NCBI RefSeq assembly: GCF_024742075.1
Contig: NZ_JANSGD010000001.1
Coordinates: forward strand, 558,001 to 622,000
Source of the DNA: Facklamia sp. 7083-14-GEN3
Lineage (GTDB): Bacteria; Bacillota; Bacilli; Lactobacillales; Aerococcaceae
Reading direction: 5' to 3'
Length of the DNA stretch: 64,000 nucleotides
Below, piece by piece: positions 45,170 through 54,700 of the stretch (its first letter is position 1; each line of letters starts with the position of its first letter). The notes below the pieces were generated by a model that had not been told where the DNA came from, made no database searches, and worked only from the letters and a program-made list of their open reading frames with translations. The position numbers were made by a program, and so were the translations under genes.

Positions 45170-46267
45170 CTATGAATAGTAGATTTTTAATATATCATTT
45201 ATCGTATTCTGTATATTATATTTATTATTTATATTGTTTGTCCTAGAAAAAATTTCTGGAAGACCAATTTCTAATAATTTAGAAGCCTGTATTTTTGAAG
45301 AATTATCTATCGAAATTTGCTTGCATCTATCACTTATAATTACCTCATCAGAAATTGTATTAGACATAAAAACGTTTAATCCATTCACCTGCGCTTCTAT
45401 TAAAGAAATTGGTAATCCCTCGTAAAATGAAGGAAAAACAAATAAATCAAATATATTTAAATAATCTGAAACATTTGGTATGCTTCCTAATAAAAACACA
45501 CTATCACTTATTTCATTTGAATTAAGATAGTTATGTATATCTTTTTTTAATGGCCCTTGGCCTATCAAAAAAAGTTTTGAATTTGGTCTTTTTTCAAGAA
45601 TATGCTTGAATATTTCTAGTAAATATATGTGATTTTTTACTTTAAGAAAATTTCCTACGTGTCCAATCACTATAGAATCATTTGGTATTTTAAATTTTTT
45701 CCTCAAGTGGTCTCTTAATGAATTATTAAAGTAAAACGAAGTATAATCAACACCATTTCTTAAAATAGATATATTTTCAGTTGTTCCATACAACCACTCT
45801 GCACTTAATTGAGAAACAGCTACTCTATGCTTAATATATTTTTTTATATAAGTCTGATTTTTATGATGAATTAAATCATGTATTAATTGAAATTTTCCTT
45901 TATCAGCATATGAACTATGACCGTGAATAATAATTGAATTAAATCCATTTTTATGCGCAGCTTTAATAGCTGAAATATTAGCTAGAGAGTTTGTATGATA
46001 ATGAAACCAAGAATATTCATTCTTATTATTCCTCCAAAAGTTATCCCAAGACTCAAAATATTTTATTGGATTTTTTCTAAAACTAGGAAATGAAAAGATT
46101 TTACCACCCATTTTTTTTATCTCATTATCATAATCCCCGGGGGATTCTTGGTGAACAGCAAAATGAAATTGAAAATTATTTTTATCTATCTTTCTATAGA
46201 TAGTCATTAAATAATTTTCCATACCTCCTCTATTCATTGCGCCTACATAATGTAAAATTTTTTTCAA
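45170..46267 (-). CDS. Glycosyltransferase family 4 (GT-B, EpsF/CapM-like)
   Basis: This 365-residue GT-B enzyme starts KKILHYVGAMNRGGMENYLM. It has the nucleotide-sugar-binding C-terminal motif FPSFYEGLPISLIEAQVNGL with the E-x7-E pattern, and GHVGNFLKVKNH earlier. It overlaps the next upstream gene by four bases. It acts in the cytoplasm; donor sugar unknown. Confidence 0.86.
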   Translation of the reverse strand: MKKILHYVGAMNRGGMENYLMTIYRKIDKNNFQFHFAVHQESPGDYDNEIKKMGGKIFSFPSFRKNPIKYFESWDNFWRNNKNEYSWFHYHTNSLANISAIKAAHKNGFNSIIIHGHSSYADKGKFQLIHDLIHHKNQTYIKKYIKHRVAVSQLSAEWLYGTTENISILRNGVDYTSFYFNNSLRDHLRKKFKIPNDSIVIGHVGNFLKVKNHIYLLEIFKHILEKRPNSKLFLIGQGPLKKDIHNYLNSNEISDSVFLLGSIPNVSDYLNIFDLFVFPSFYEGLPISLIEAQVNGLNVFMSNTISDEVIISDRCKQISIDNSSKIQASKLLEIGLPEIFSRTNNINNKYNIQNTINDILKIYYS

Positions 46268-47214
46268 TGTGTCACCTCCTTAAATTTAAAACCGTAAGAT
46301 GTTTTGGTTAAAGTTCTTTTAATCAAATAAAATATGAATTCTAAAAGTTCTTTTAAAGAGTATGAACTTCTTCTTATTACTTCATATAAACCTTTTAAAT
46401 TTAAACAGGAAATAGCAGTTTTAAAATCAATTAGATCTAAGTATTTATTAACTAAAATTCTATCTTTCGTGCTTAGAGAAGAAATATAAGAATTAAATTT
46501 TAACCTATAATTTTCATTAATAACTTTTAAATCTTTATAAGAAAATTTCATTTCTCTTACTTCATTATGAATTAGGAAAGTAATTTCATCAACATACTTT
46601 ATTTTATATGATTTTAAAGCTCTAACTAAAAATTCCAAATCCTGATTTCGAATAAAAGTTTCGTCAAAGACACCTATTTTATCAATGACTGACTTTCTTA
46701 TCATAAAATTTGAGCCTGATCCTATAAATAAATTTTTAGAAAGTGCTTGTATATATAAATTTCCTTCACTTTTTTCTAAAGAGTACTGCCTATTTCCAAA
46801 ACGATCTATTTTCTCATAACTTGTATAACATAATCCCCATTCCTCTCCAATTGAATCTAAACAATTGGCTTGAATACGAAGCTTATTTTCATAATATTCA
46901 TCATCATCATCCAGAAATGTAATATACTTCCCATTACTATTTCTTATACCTGTATTTCTTGCAGCAGATCCATTTTTATTTTCGGAGTGTTCTATATATA
47001 TAAAGTTTGTCAACTTTGAATACTTTTGTAGATTATTTGATGTCTCTTTTCTTTCTTTTGAATTAGGATCGTTGTCATCTACTACTATTATTTCGTAATT
47101 ATCATAATCTTGTTTCAAAACACTTTCTACAGCTCTTACAACCCGTTCTGGTCTTTTAAATGTTGGAATAATTATACTGACTTTTGAATTCAACCTTTTC
47201 ATCCTTTTTCTCAT
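46264..47214 (-). CDS. Glycosyltransferase family 2
   Basis: This GT-A enzyme of 316 residues has VSIIIPTFKRPERVVRAVESVL, IIVVDDNDPNS, GSAARNTGIRNS and FLDDDDE. The start at 47214 or the ATG 47202 (MKRLNSKV) is uncertain, as neither has a strong ribosome binding site. It is part of the capsule operon; specificity is not predictable. Confidence 0.86.
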   Translation of the reverse strand: MRKRMKRLNSKVSIIIPTFKRPERVVRAVESVLKQDYDNYEIIVVDDNDPNSKERKETSNNLQKYSKLTNFIYIEHSENKNGSAARNTGIRNSNGKYITFLDDDDEYYENKLRIQANCLDSIGEEWGLCYTSYEKIDRFGNRQYSLEKSEGNLYIQALSKNLFIGSGSNFMIRKSVIDKIGVFDETFIRNQDLEFLVRALKSYKIKYVDEITFLIHNEVREMKFSYKDLKVINENYRLKFNSYISSLSTKDRILVNKYLDLIDFKTAISCLNLKGLYEVIRRSSYSLKELLEFIFYLIKRTLTKTSYGFKFKEVTH

Positions 47215-47225
47215 TTTGAAATTAT

Positions 47226-48383
47226 TTATAGTAAAATATTTTTGTAAATTTCCGTCATTTCCTTATCTATTACTTTAGTGGAGTATTGTTCAATTCTATT
47301 TTTGTTAAAATCACCATAGTTCAGCCTATCTTTTTCATTCGTCATTAATTGATATAACTTTTGTATCAGTTCATCATGAATATTTAGTGTAAAAATTTTT
47401 CCTCCATGATTATCTACAATTAAATCTCTATTACCTCTCACATCGGATACTAAACATGGTAACCCCATTGCCATTGCTTCCATTAATGAAAGAGACAATC
47501 CTTCTCTTTTAGATGGGAAAATAAATAAATCAGATATACTTAGTAATTCTTTAATATCTTGTCTATATCCCAGTAATGATATTTCTTTAGATAAATCCAA
47601 GCTATTTATATATTCCTTTAATTTCTCTTCTAATGGGCCTTTACCACAAATAAAGTATTTGAACTTTATTTCAAATTTTTGTTTAATAGCAAATAAAGCA
47701 TCAATTATTTCTTTGTGATTTTTATTTTTGTTTATCTCTCCTGTTGATATCAATACTAATTGATTATCGACTATTTCTAAATCTGATTTAAGTAAAGAAT
47801 TTTTTTCTCTACTATTATTTTTATTGAATTTATTAATATCAATACCTACACCATTAATTTTTATAACTTTAGATTTTTTAAAATTAACTGCATTGATATA
47901 ATCTTCTTTATTTATAGTTATAATTAAATCTGTAAATTTTGATAAATATTTTTCAATCGGATAAAAAATTAACCAATTATAAATAGGTGCACCTTTAAAA
48001 AAATGAAAACCATGTGCTGTATAAATTATTTTTGTATCAACATTCCTTAAAGCTAACCTACATATTGCTGAACCAATGGGTGAATGGCAGTGTATTAAAT
48101 CATATTTATTTTGAAAATATATCTTTTTAGTAAGATTATAAGATTCTGAAATTAATTTAAAATTAAAAATGTTTCTTGGAATTGGAATATTGAAATATTT
48201 AATATTGCATTCATCTAATTCTTTTTTAAATTGCTCAACTCTTTGTTTGGATGTAACATTTCCGTCATTAAAGTTACATGCAACATGCACTTCGTACCCC
48301 ATTTTTTTTAAAATCATAATATTGTTTCTATTGAATAAGTCTATTTGTGAAGCTACTGTTGAATAGAAAAGTATTTTTTTCAT
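47226..48383 (-). CDS. Glycosyltransferase family 4 (GT-B)
   Basis: This 385-residue enzyme has YTAHGFHFFKG, STGEINKNKNHKEII, CGKGPLEEKL and the donor motif FPSKREGLSLSLMEAMAMGLP with the E-x7-E pattern. It resembles EpsD/CapM-like enzymes that often add the second sugar. Its start overlaps the epimerase stop in ATGA. Confidence 0.87.
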   Translation of the reverse strand: MKKILFYSTVASQIDLFNRNNIMILKKMGYEVHVACNFNDGNVTSKQRVEQFKKELDECNIKYFNIPIPRNIFNFKLISESYNLTKKIYFQNKYDLIHCHSPIGSAICRLALRNVDTKIIYTAHGFHFFKGAPIYNWLIFYPIEKYLSKFTDLIITINKEDYINAVNFKKSKVIKINGVGIDINKFNKNNSREKNSLLKSDLEIVDNQLVLISTGEINKNKNHKEIIDALFAIKQKFEIKFKYFICGKGPLEEKLKEYINSLDLSKEISLLGYRQDIKELLSISDLFIFPSKREGLSLSLMEAMAMGLPCLVSDVRGNRDLIVDNHGGKIFTLNIHDELIQKLYQLMTNEKDRLNYGDFNKNRIEQYSTKVIDKEMTEIYKNILL

Positions 48384-49246
48384 TTTTTTTTCTCCGTTAT
48401 TTTAATAGATTCTTCAAATCCATAAATTTGATATTTATTCTCAAATACTTTAGTAGTATGTTTTTCATATTTTAGGTCCCCAAAAACTTTATTAAATATT
48501 GGAAGTTTCACCAAGAAATCTTTTCTTATTAACGAAGGAATATTTAATATTTTATGATTATTAATTATTCCTATAAGATTCACCATTTTTTTTGTACTAA
48601 TATATTCACTGTTTTGAGGTAAAATTAAACCACTATACTCATTTGATATTATCAAGTATATCAATTCAGATAAGTTATCTATATATAGCATACTTCTACT
48701 ATTCGTTATATCTAAAAATATCGGAGTTATTTTAGCTATTGATGATAAAAAAGAGTAATTTCCTGGAGAACCTTCACCATATATCATTGGAGGACGAACA
48801 ATGGTTAATTTAAAATCATTATTAGACATTTCTTTAAGCCCACATTCTGCTTGATATTTTGAAATACCGTAATGAGAATTAGGATTCGGTAATGTTTCTT
48901 GATATATTAATCCATTTGAAATTCCATAAACACTCATTGAGCTTAGAAATATAAAGTGTTTAACACCATTTGATTTAGCTGATTTAGCAATATTAAGTGT
49001 CAAATCTCTGTTTATTTTATAATGAAGGTCTCTTATTTTTAAGGTGCTTCTTTGATGCGCTATTCCCGCCACATGAAAAACAACATCATATTGACTAAAG
49101 TCTGCTTCCTTCCATTTCTCATTTCTTGTATCTACTTCATCAATAATTAAATCATAATTATTATCTTTACAATACTTAATAAAAGAGCTTCCAATATAAG
49201 AATCTTTACCTGTGATTAAAACTCTTTTAGTCACCTTTATCCACAT
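48380..49246 (-). CDS. NAD-dependent epimerase/dehydratase (sugar nucleotide)
   Basis: This extended short-chain dehydrogenase has RVLITGKDSYIGSSF as its glycine-rich loop (Gly-x-x-Ser-x-Ile-Gly), HVAGIAHQ, SSMSVYG and the catalytic YGISKYQAE (Y-x3-K). It probably modifies a UDP-sugar such as UDP-GlcNAc or a 4-keto sugar. ATG 49246 lies directly behind AAAGG. GTG 49234, 11 bases from AAAGGA, is an alternative start that better fits the family. It overlaps the priming transferase gene. Confidence 0.83.
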   Translation of the reverse strand: MWIKVTKRVLITGKDSYIGSSFIKYCKDNNYDLIIDEVDTRNEKWKEADFSQYDVVFHVAGIAHQRSTLKIRDLHYKINRDLTLNIAKSAKSNGVKHFIFLSSMSVYGISNGLIYQETLPNPNSHYGISKYQAECGLKEMSNNDFKLTIVRPPMIYGEGSPGNYSFLSSIAKITPIFLDITNSRSMLYIDNLSELIYLIISNEYSGLILPQNSEYISTKKMVNLIGIINNHKILNIPSLIRKDFLVKLPIFNKVFGDLKYEKHTTKVFENKYQIYGFEESIKITEKKK

Positions 49247-49847
49247 CCTTTAATCTTAAACTTCCGGTCCCACCTTCAAGAACACCATCGCTTTTAAAAA
49301 CTGAAATGACTGTTCCAATCATACAGCGAATATCCATTATTAGCCCCATATTTTTAACATATTCTCCATCTAATTTGGCTTTTAATGGAATCTCTAATTC
49401 ATCTCGTCCATTTATTTGGGCCCATCCTGAAAGTCCTACCGGAACATCATTAGCCCCATACTTATCGCGCTCATCAATCAGATCATATTGATTCCATAAA
49501 GCTGGGCGTGGACCTATAATTGCCATGTCTCCTTTAAGAATATTTATTAACTGAGGTAACTCATCAAGGCTTGTCTTTCTTAAAAACTTTCCTACTTTAG
49601 TAATATATTGATCGGGATTCCCTAATAAATGAGTGGGTGTATCTTTTGGTGTGTCAATGTACATTGTTCTAAACTTTAGAATGTTAAAGTGACTTTTATG
49701 AATCCCTACTCTTTTTTGTTTGAATAAGATAGGACCAGGTGAATCTATTTTAATCGCAATTACCAGAATTAAAAATAACGGTGATAAAATTATCAATGCC
49801 ACCAAAGATAGGATAAATCCTAGCATTCTTTTAAAGATTAAATACAT
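49227..49847 (-). CDS. Priming sugar-phosphate transferase (undecaprenyl-phosphate type)
   Basis: It starts each repeat unit by moving a sugar-1-phosphate to undecaprenyl phosphate. The short form of 206 residues has one membrane helix (LGFILSLVALIILSPLFLILVI), then FKQKRVG, ILKFRTMY, RKTSLDELPQLINILKGDMAIIGPRPAL and GLSGWAQINGRD. It is the first gene of the capsule operon. It belongs to the PglC/WecA-like bacterial sugar transferases; the sugar is probably an N-acetylated or bacillosamine-like hexose or glucose or galactose. Confidence 0.9.
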   Translation of the reverse strand: MYLIFKRMLGFILSLVALIILSPLFLILVIAIKIDSPGPILFKQKRVGIHKSHFNILKFRTMYIDTPKDTPTHLLGNPDQYITKVGKFLRKTSLDELPQLINILKGDMAIIGPRPALWNQYDLIDERDKYGANDVPVGLSGWAQINGRDELEIPLKAKLDGEYVKNMGLIMDIRCMIGTVISVFKSDGVLEGGTGSLRLKDVDKGD

Positions 49848-49884
49848 GATGAGTACTCCTTATTTTCTATAATTCACTCTTAAA

Positions 49885-49893
49885 AGTATATCA
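49885..49893 (-). promoter_or_regulatory. Extended -10 promoter of the capsule operon
   Basis: TGaTATACT on the minus strand (plus 49885-49893) lies about 40 bases upstream of the priming transferase start. A weak -35 (TTTAAA, 16-bp spacing) precedes it. No operator is evident. Confidence 0.5.
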
Positions 49894-49946
49894 TAAGACG
49901 CCTCAATTTAAAGGTATTCTTTTAATAAACATATTATTCAAATGAC

Positions 49947-50924
49947 TTAACTGATTAACCTTTTAAATGGCTCCCGATCTACAAGCTTAATGAATAGATA
50001 GAGTATCAAGACTAACCCACTTCCGATCATAATCAAGTAAACCATTGGGTGTAGGTTAATCGATAACCCCTCCACCCCAACTTCTAAAAGCTTTAAGAAG
50101 AAGACATGTGACAGATAGATTAAAAAGGAATACCGACTGAACCACAACAATATCTTCTCGCCTGGTAACTTATATAGCATAAAGGTTAAGACAATCCCGA
50201 TAGAATAAAATGTCACCAAGGGCCTTGTATTTCCAATCACCTGTCCCCCACTCAAGTAGGACTCCTCAACCAATAAACCTAAAGTTAATAGGGTAAAAAC
50301 TAAAATACCATAGCGATAAACTTCGAACCTTTTAAGCTTGACTTTAAAGTCTCGACTTAGCCATATGCCAAAGAAAAAGCAAAAGGCATAGGTGTAATAG
50401 TCTTGCAGACGATCATAGGGAATATAACCTATTAGATGGTCCGATATATGTTGATATATAAAGATACCTGCAAAAGCCACAGCCATGTATTTATTGTAAG
50501 CAATTTTAGATAAAAGTGGGTAAAAGATATAAAGGCCCACAATCAAAGGGACAAAATACAAATGGTAGGATAAATGACCAGTCAAGAATAATTTTATAAA
50601 AGTTAAAAAACTTAGTTCCTCACCGACTAACCAAAAATTAGTAGTCGCATAGATGATTGACCAAAAGAAATAAGCCGGTAGAATTTTTAATAAACGCTCT
50701 TTTAAGAAGGCGGGATAATCAATTTGACTATCTAAGGCATCTGTTCGGTCTAATCCCCATCCTGAAAGAATTAAAAAGACTGGTACCGCAAAGCGTGACG
50801 CTTGATTAATAAATAACGTAACAAGATCACTGTCTGGCAGTTGAGGAGCAGTGAGATGAATCAAAAGGACTGCAATCGTAGCAAATCCTCGCAATAAGTC
50901 GAATGAAATAAATCGTTTGCTCAT
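49947..50924 (-). CDS. Acyltransferase family 3 membrane protein
   Basis: This polytopic acyltransferase of 325 residues begins with RFISFDLLRGFATIAVLLIHL, the family His lying in its first helix. LILSGWGLDRTD and the internal R/K-E-R-L-L-K-I-L-P pattern follow. It probably O-acetylates a cell-surface polysaccharide, perhaps the capsule made downstream. It stands upstream of the capsule operon in the same direction and has near-chromosomal base composition. Confidence 0.85.
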   Translation of the reverse strand: MSKRFISFDLLRGFATIAVLLIHLTAPQLPDSDLVTLFINQASRFAVPVFLILSGWGLDRTDALDSQIDYPAFLKERLLKILPAYFFWSIIYATTNFWLVGEELSFLTFIKLFLTGHLSYHLYFVPLIVGLYIFYPLLSKIAYNKYMAVAFAGIFIYQHISDHLIGYIPYDRLQDYYTYAFCFFFGIWLSRDFKVKLKRFEVYRYGILVFTLLTLGLLVEESYLSGGQVIGNTRPLVTFYSIGIVLTFMLYKLPGEKILLWFSRYSFLIYLSHVFFLKLLEVGVEGLSINLHPMVYLIMIGSGLVLILYLFIKLVDREPFKRLIS

Positions 50925-50949
50925 AATTTTTACCTTTTCTGTTTAGAAT

Positions 50950-51531
50950 TTATTCGTCAATCCAATAATAAAGTTTTAAATAATACCCAATATATTTATA
51001 GACTTCTGAAAACATAATCTTCAAAGCTTTTCGACTATCTCCATAGGCTACTTCTTTACCCTCACTATCTTTTAAATAAGCAGAAACATAGTGAAATTTT
51101 AAGTCCTTATCCTTACTGGCTCGGTCAAATGCTAATTTAGTTCTGCGAGTATGGTAATCAGTAGTCACTACTAGAGCAGTTTTCCAACCCATTTCTTCCA
51201 TGATAGAAATGGTATTGTTAGCATTACTCCAAGTAGAAGTGGCCTCATTTTCTCCAATAACCTGATCTTCCGATAAACCAGTGTCAGTTATAAAGTCAAT
51301 TAACGGTTTGGTTCCTATGACCTCATTTAAGGGAGATACGATCATTTTGTTTGAAGTGACATAACCATCTTGTATCAGTTCTGCTGCCTTTAAAGATCGA
51401 ACAATTTCACCACCAGGTACAACTACCACATCAGCTTCAATGGGTTCTTGACCAATATCTAAATTTCTAGCCAGCCACACAAGATAAGAAATAAAAATTA
51501 AACTCAGGCTCAACAATCCCCATTTTTTCAT
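50950..51531 (-). CDS. YdcF-like (DUF218) protein
   Basis: This membrane-anchored DUF218 protein has an N-terminal helix, then VVVPGGEIVRSLKAAELI, ENEATSTWSNANNT and VVTTDYHTRRTKLAF, the hallmark motifs of the family. Members have been linked to envelope biogenesis and vancomycin sensitivity, but the activity is not established. ATG 51531 follows GAGGTG; the GTG at 51540 overlaps that box. It lies 26 bases before the acyltransferase, so the two form an operon. Confidence 0.85.
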   Translation of the reverse strand: MKKWGLLSLSLIFISYLVWLARNLDIGQEPIEADVVVVPGGEIVRSLKAAELIQDGYVTSNKMIVSPLNEVIGTKPLIDFITDTGLSEDQVIGENEATSTWSNANNTISIMEEMGWKTALVVTTDYHTRRTKLAFDRASKDKDLKFHYVSAYLKDSEGKEVAYGDSRKALKIMFSEVYKYIGYYLKLYYWIDE

Positions 51532-51698
51532 CCTAATCACCTCTTTGGTTTTATAACCACTCTTAATTTATGATTGATAAATACTTTTATATTTTTAAAA
51601 TTAATAACGTATAGAGTTTAGCTCAATTGCCTTCAAAAATCTATTATCAATTGATAGATAACTTTCTTTTTCATAATTTTTAACAAAATTGTATATGA

Positions 51699-51734
51699 AA
51701 ATAGCAGCAGTTTCTAGAAAAACTACTGCTATTT
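51699..51734 (-). terminator. Terminator of the addBA operon
   Basis: AAATAGCAG / CTGCTATTT (51699-51707 with 51726-51734), extended by AGTTT / AAACT with a bulge. The minus-strand exit is TTCATATAC, so the U tract is short. Confidence 0.6.
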
Positions 51735-51760
51735 CGATATTTATCAAAACTCGTTGAGAA

Positions 51761-54700
51761 CTAATTGTCAGTCAATTCGATCACTTGGTCAAATCCCAAC
51801 GCAACAATATAAGTTCCCTTATTCGGTAACTTCAAATGACTGGACAAAGCATCTCGGTAAAGCGTTAATTGATAGCGGTACTTATCCTTCAATAGAGCCA
51901 CTTGTTCTTCTTTAGACTGGCTCAAATGTGGACGATAGCGGTCGGTTTTAAAGTCAATTAATACAAAGCCTTGATTAGGTATCACATAGTAAGAGTCAAT
52001 TACCCCGTGAACCAGGATTGAATCTTGATCCATCTGTATGCTTTGTCCCTTATCTGTTAAGTCAGCAAAAAGATCTTTAGCAGGCACTAAGTATGAAAAA
52101 GCTTGTTCACGCTTAAGTTGATCGCTATTTTCAATCATTTGCTGCCCTAGTGGACTTTGAAGAAAATTAAAGATTGTATCAATGTAGAGGTATTGTTGGT
52201 CCTCTTCCTCTATCAATTCTTGCTCAATCAAAGCTTGAATCTGCTTTTCTAGTAAGTTAAGATAATCAGACTTTTCCGCTGTCTTAAATTGAGCAAAGTC
52301 CACTTTTTCCATTACGAAATGGTTCAAAGTTCCAATCTTAGCCGCATCCATTGTTTCAGAGGCCATAAACTTAGGGGCTTCAAAGGTATCTTGTGTAAAG
52401 CGGATACCGTGAATCCCTTGATCAATAGTTGATGTTGAATCCGTTTCGTGATTAGCTTCCTTTCTACGGTCTTCATAAAAAGAAAGGGCTGGATGTGGTG
52501 GTTCTTCGAATAGACGTTTCAACTCTGAAACGGATTGATAGGCCGCCGTTTGGCTAGATAATTGATGAGGGTATTGATCAGTCAATAAGTCTTCAATCTG
52601 GTTGATAACCTCAAGATTTTGCTTAGGCAGATCCAATTCTTCTCCCTTTTTTAAAGCCTTTAACCAAGCGGGTGGGCTTGATATTTCATTAGTAGCTGTG
52701 AAATTAGGAACCTTCGCTTGGATCTGGTCTTCGGTATAAATGTGAGTGATAAAGTCCTGATCATTAATCTTGGCAACCGATTGAACATTTCGCTTAGCTA
52801 AGGAAGTGGCTTGATGAATCCACTCCAAGAAATTATTCGCTTGCGACCTAAGTTGTAAGGCCACTTGCAAGCTATCAGGCTCAGTCATCATTTGATATTT
52901 GTCGCCCTTTTCTTCCCATTTTTCCTGGCTATTAATGGAACCTACCACAATTAACTTCTGTTCCGTCCGGGTTAAGGCCACATAGAGCACCCGTAATTCT
53001 TCCGCTTTAGCGGCTTGATCTAGGAGAATCTGCCGGGCTGTTTTACTGATGGATTGATAATAGACAAAGTCCTCCGTTTGATAATGATTCATTCCTACCC
53101 CGTGGTGCTTGGTGGCAATAATCGCCTTTTGACTATCGGTCAGATTAAAGCGGTGGTTACTATTAATTAAATAGACGAGCGGGAATTCGCTCCCCTTGGA
53201 AGCATGAATGGTCATAGCCCGCACCATATTTTGATCCCTTTCTAATTGCAACGGTTCAGCCAAGTCTTTGTCTTGATCTAAAAGGGTTTCAATATAATGA
53301 ATAAAGCTAGCCAAACTTCCTCCTAAGCCTTGATTAATGGCTTGCGCCTTTTGGTAAAAGGCATGGAGATTGGCCTGACGTTGCCGTCCCATATCAAGTC
53401 CTACCACATAATCTAAGAAGGAAGTATCCAGATAGATTTGCCAGATGACTTCATCAATAGCATGGTGGTTGGCATAGTCGCGCCACTGGGTCAATTGGTT
53501 GAAAAAGTGTTGGATTTTCTTTTGAATAGCTATTAATGAATGATCACTTTGAAATTCTTGACTCAATAAGCTTTCTACCGCTTGATAGAATGACCCTTGC
53601 GGATGGTTGACCCGAATCAGTGCGAGCTCATTGTCACTCAGTCCGACAAAGAAGGACTTGAGAATAGCCACTAGAGGGATATCCTGCATGGGATTATCAA
53701 TTAATTTTAAGAGGGCTAAAATTAATTGGATTTCTTGTCGTTGGAAATAGGTCTCAATGGCTTGTGAAGTAAAAGGCAACTGATAATGACTAAAAGCCGC
53801 TTGCAAGTTAGCAAAGCTGGATTTGGTAGAACTCAATACCACAATGTCCTTAAAGGTCATCAAACGATCTTTGCCTAATTCTTTATCGTAAATTTGATAA
53901 CCCGCCCGCAACTTGGCTTGGATATCCTGAGCAATCAAATGGGCCTGGTAATCAATTCCCTTATCAATTAATAGATTGGGGTTATCCTCAATCAATTGCT
54001 CCTCTTCTTCTAGGCTTTCCTTGCTGTGTAGGAGTAGTTCGATAGCATAATGGTCTATTTCCTCAGCAACTGTAAAGTCCTGGTTACCCGTCACTAAACT
54101 CTCACTTTTGCCGTAGGTCATTTCGCCAAAGGACTCGTCCATCAAGCGTTCAAAGAGATAGTTGGTAAAGTTTAAAACTTGCCTTCTCGACCGATAATTC
54201 TTATCCAGGATAATTAAGTGACCTTGGTCGCTGGTTTGATACTTGCGGTATTTTTCTAAGAATAAGGAAGGTTCAGCCATCCGGAACCCATAGATAGATT
54301 GCTTAACGTCACCTACCATAAAGAGATTGCCTTTAGCCGAGTCTACTCTTTCACGCGAAAGATAGGACAGAATGGCTGCTTGAATTTCATTGATGTCCTG
54401 GTATTCATCCACTAAGACTTCTTCAAAGAGGGACTGGAAATATTCCGCCGCTATCGACGGCTTGCGCTCACCTGTTTGTGGATCAAAGGGAGCTAAAATC
54501 TGCAAGGTTAAGTGTTCAAGGTCGGAATAATCAATCCACCCTTCTTGAAACTTATAGTCTTGCATAGCTTGGTAGAATAGTTTACTTAAGTCGCTTAATT
54601 TTCTTAAGTAGGGTTGAATCGCCGCTTCGACATCCTTCATGGTCTGGTAAGGATAAGGAAAGTAAGACTGAATCTTAATTAAAGTATCCTTACTCGCTTT

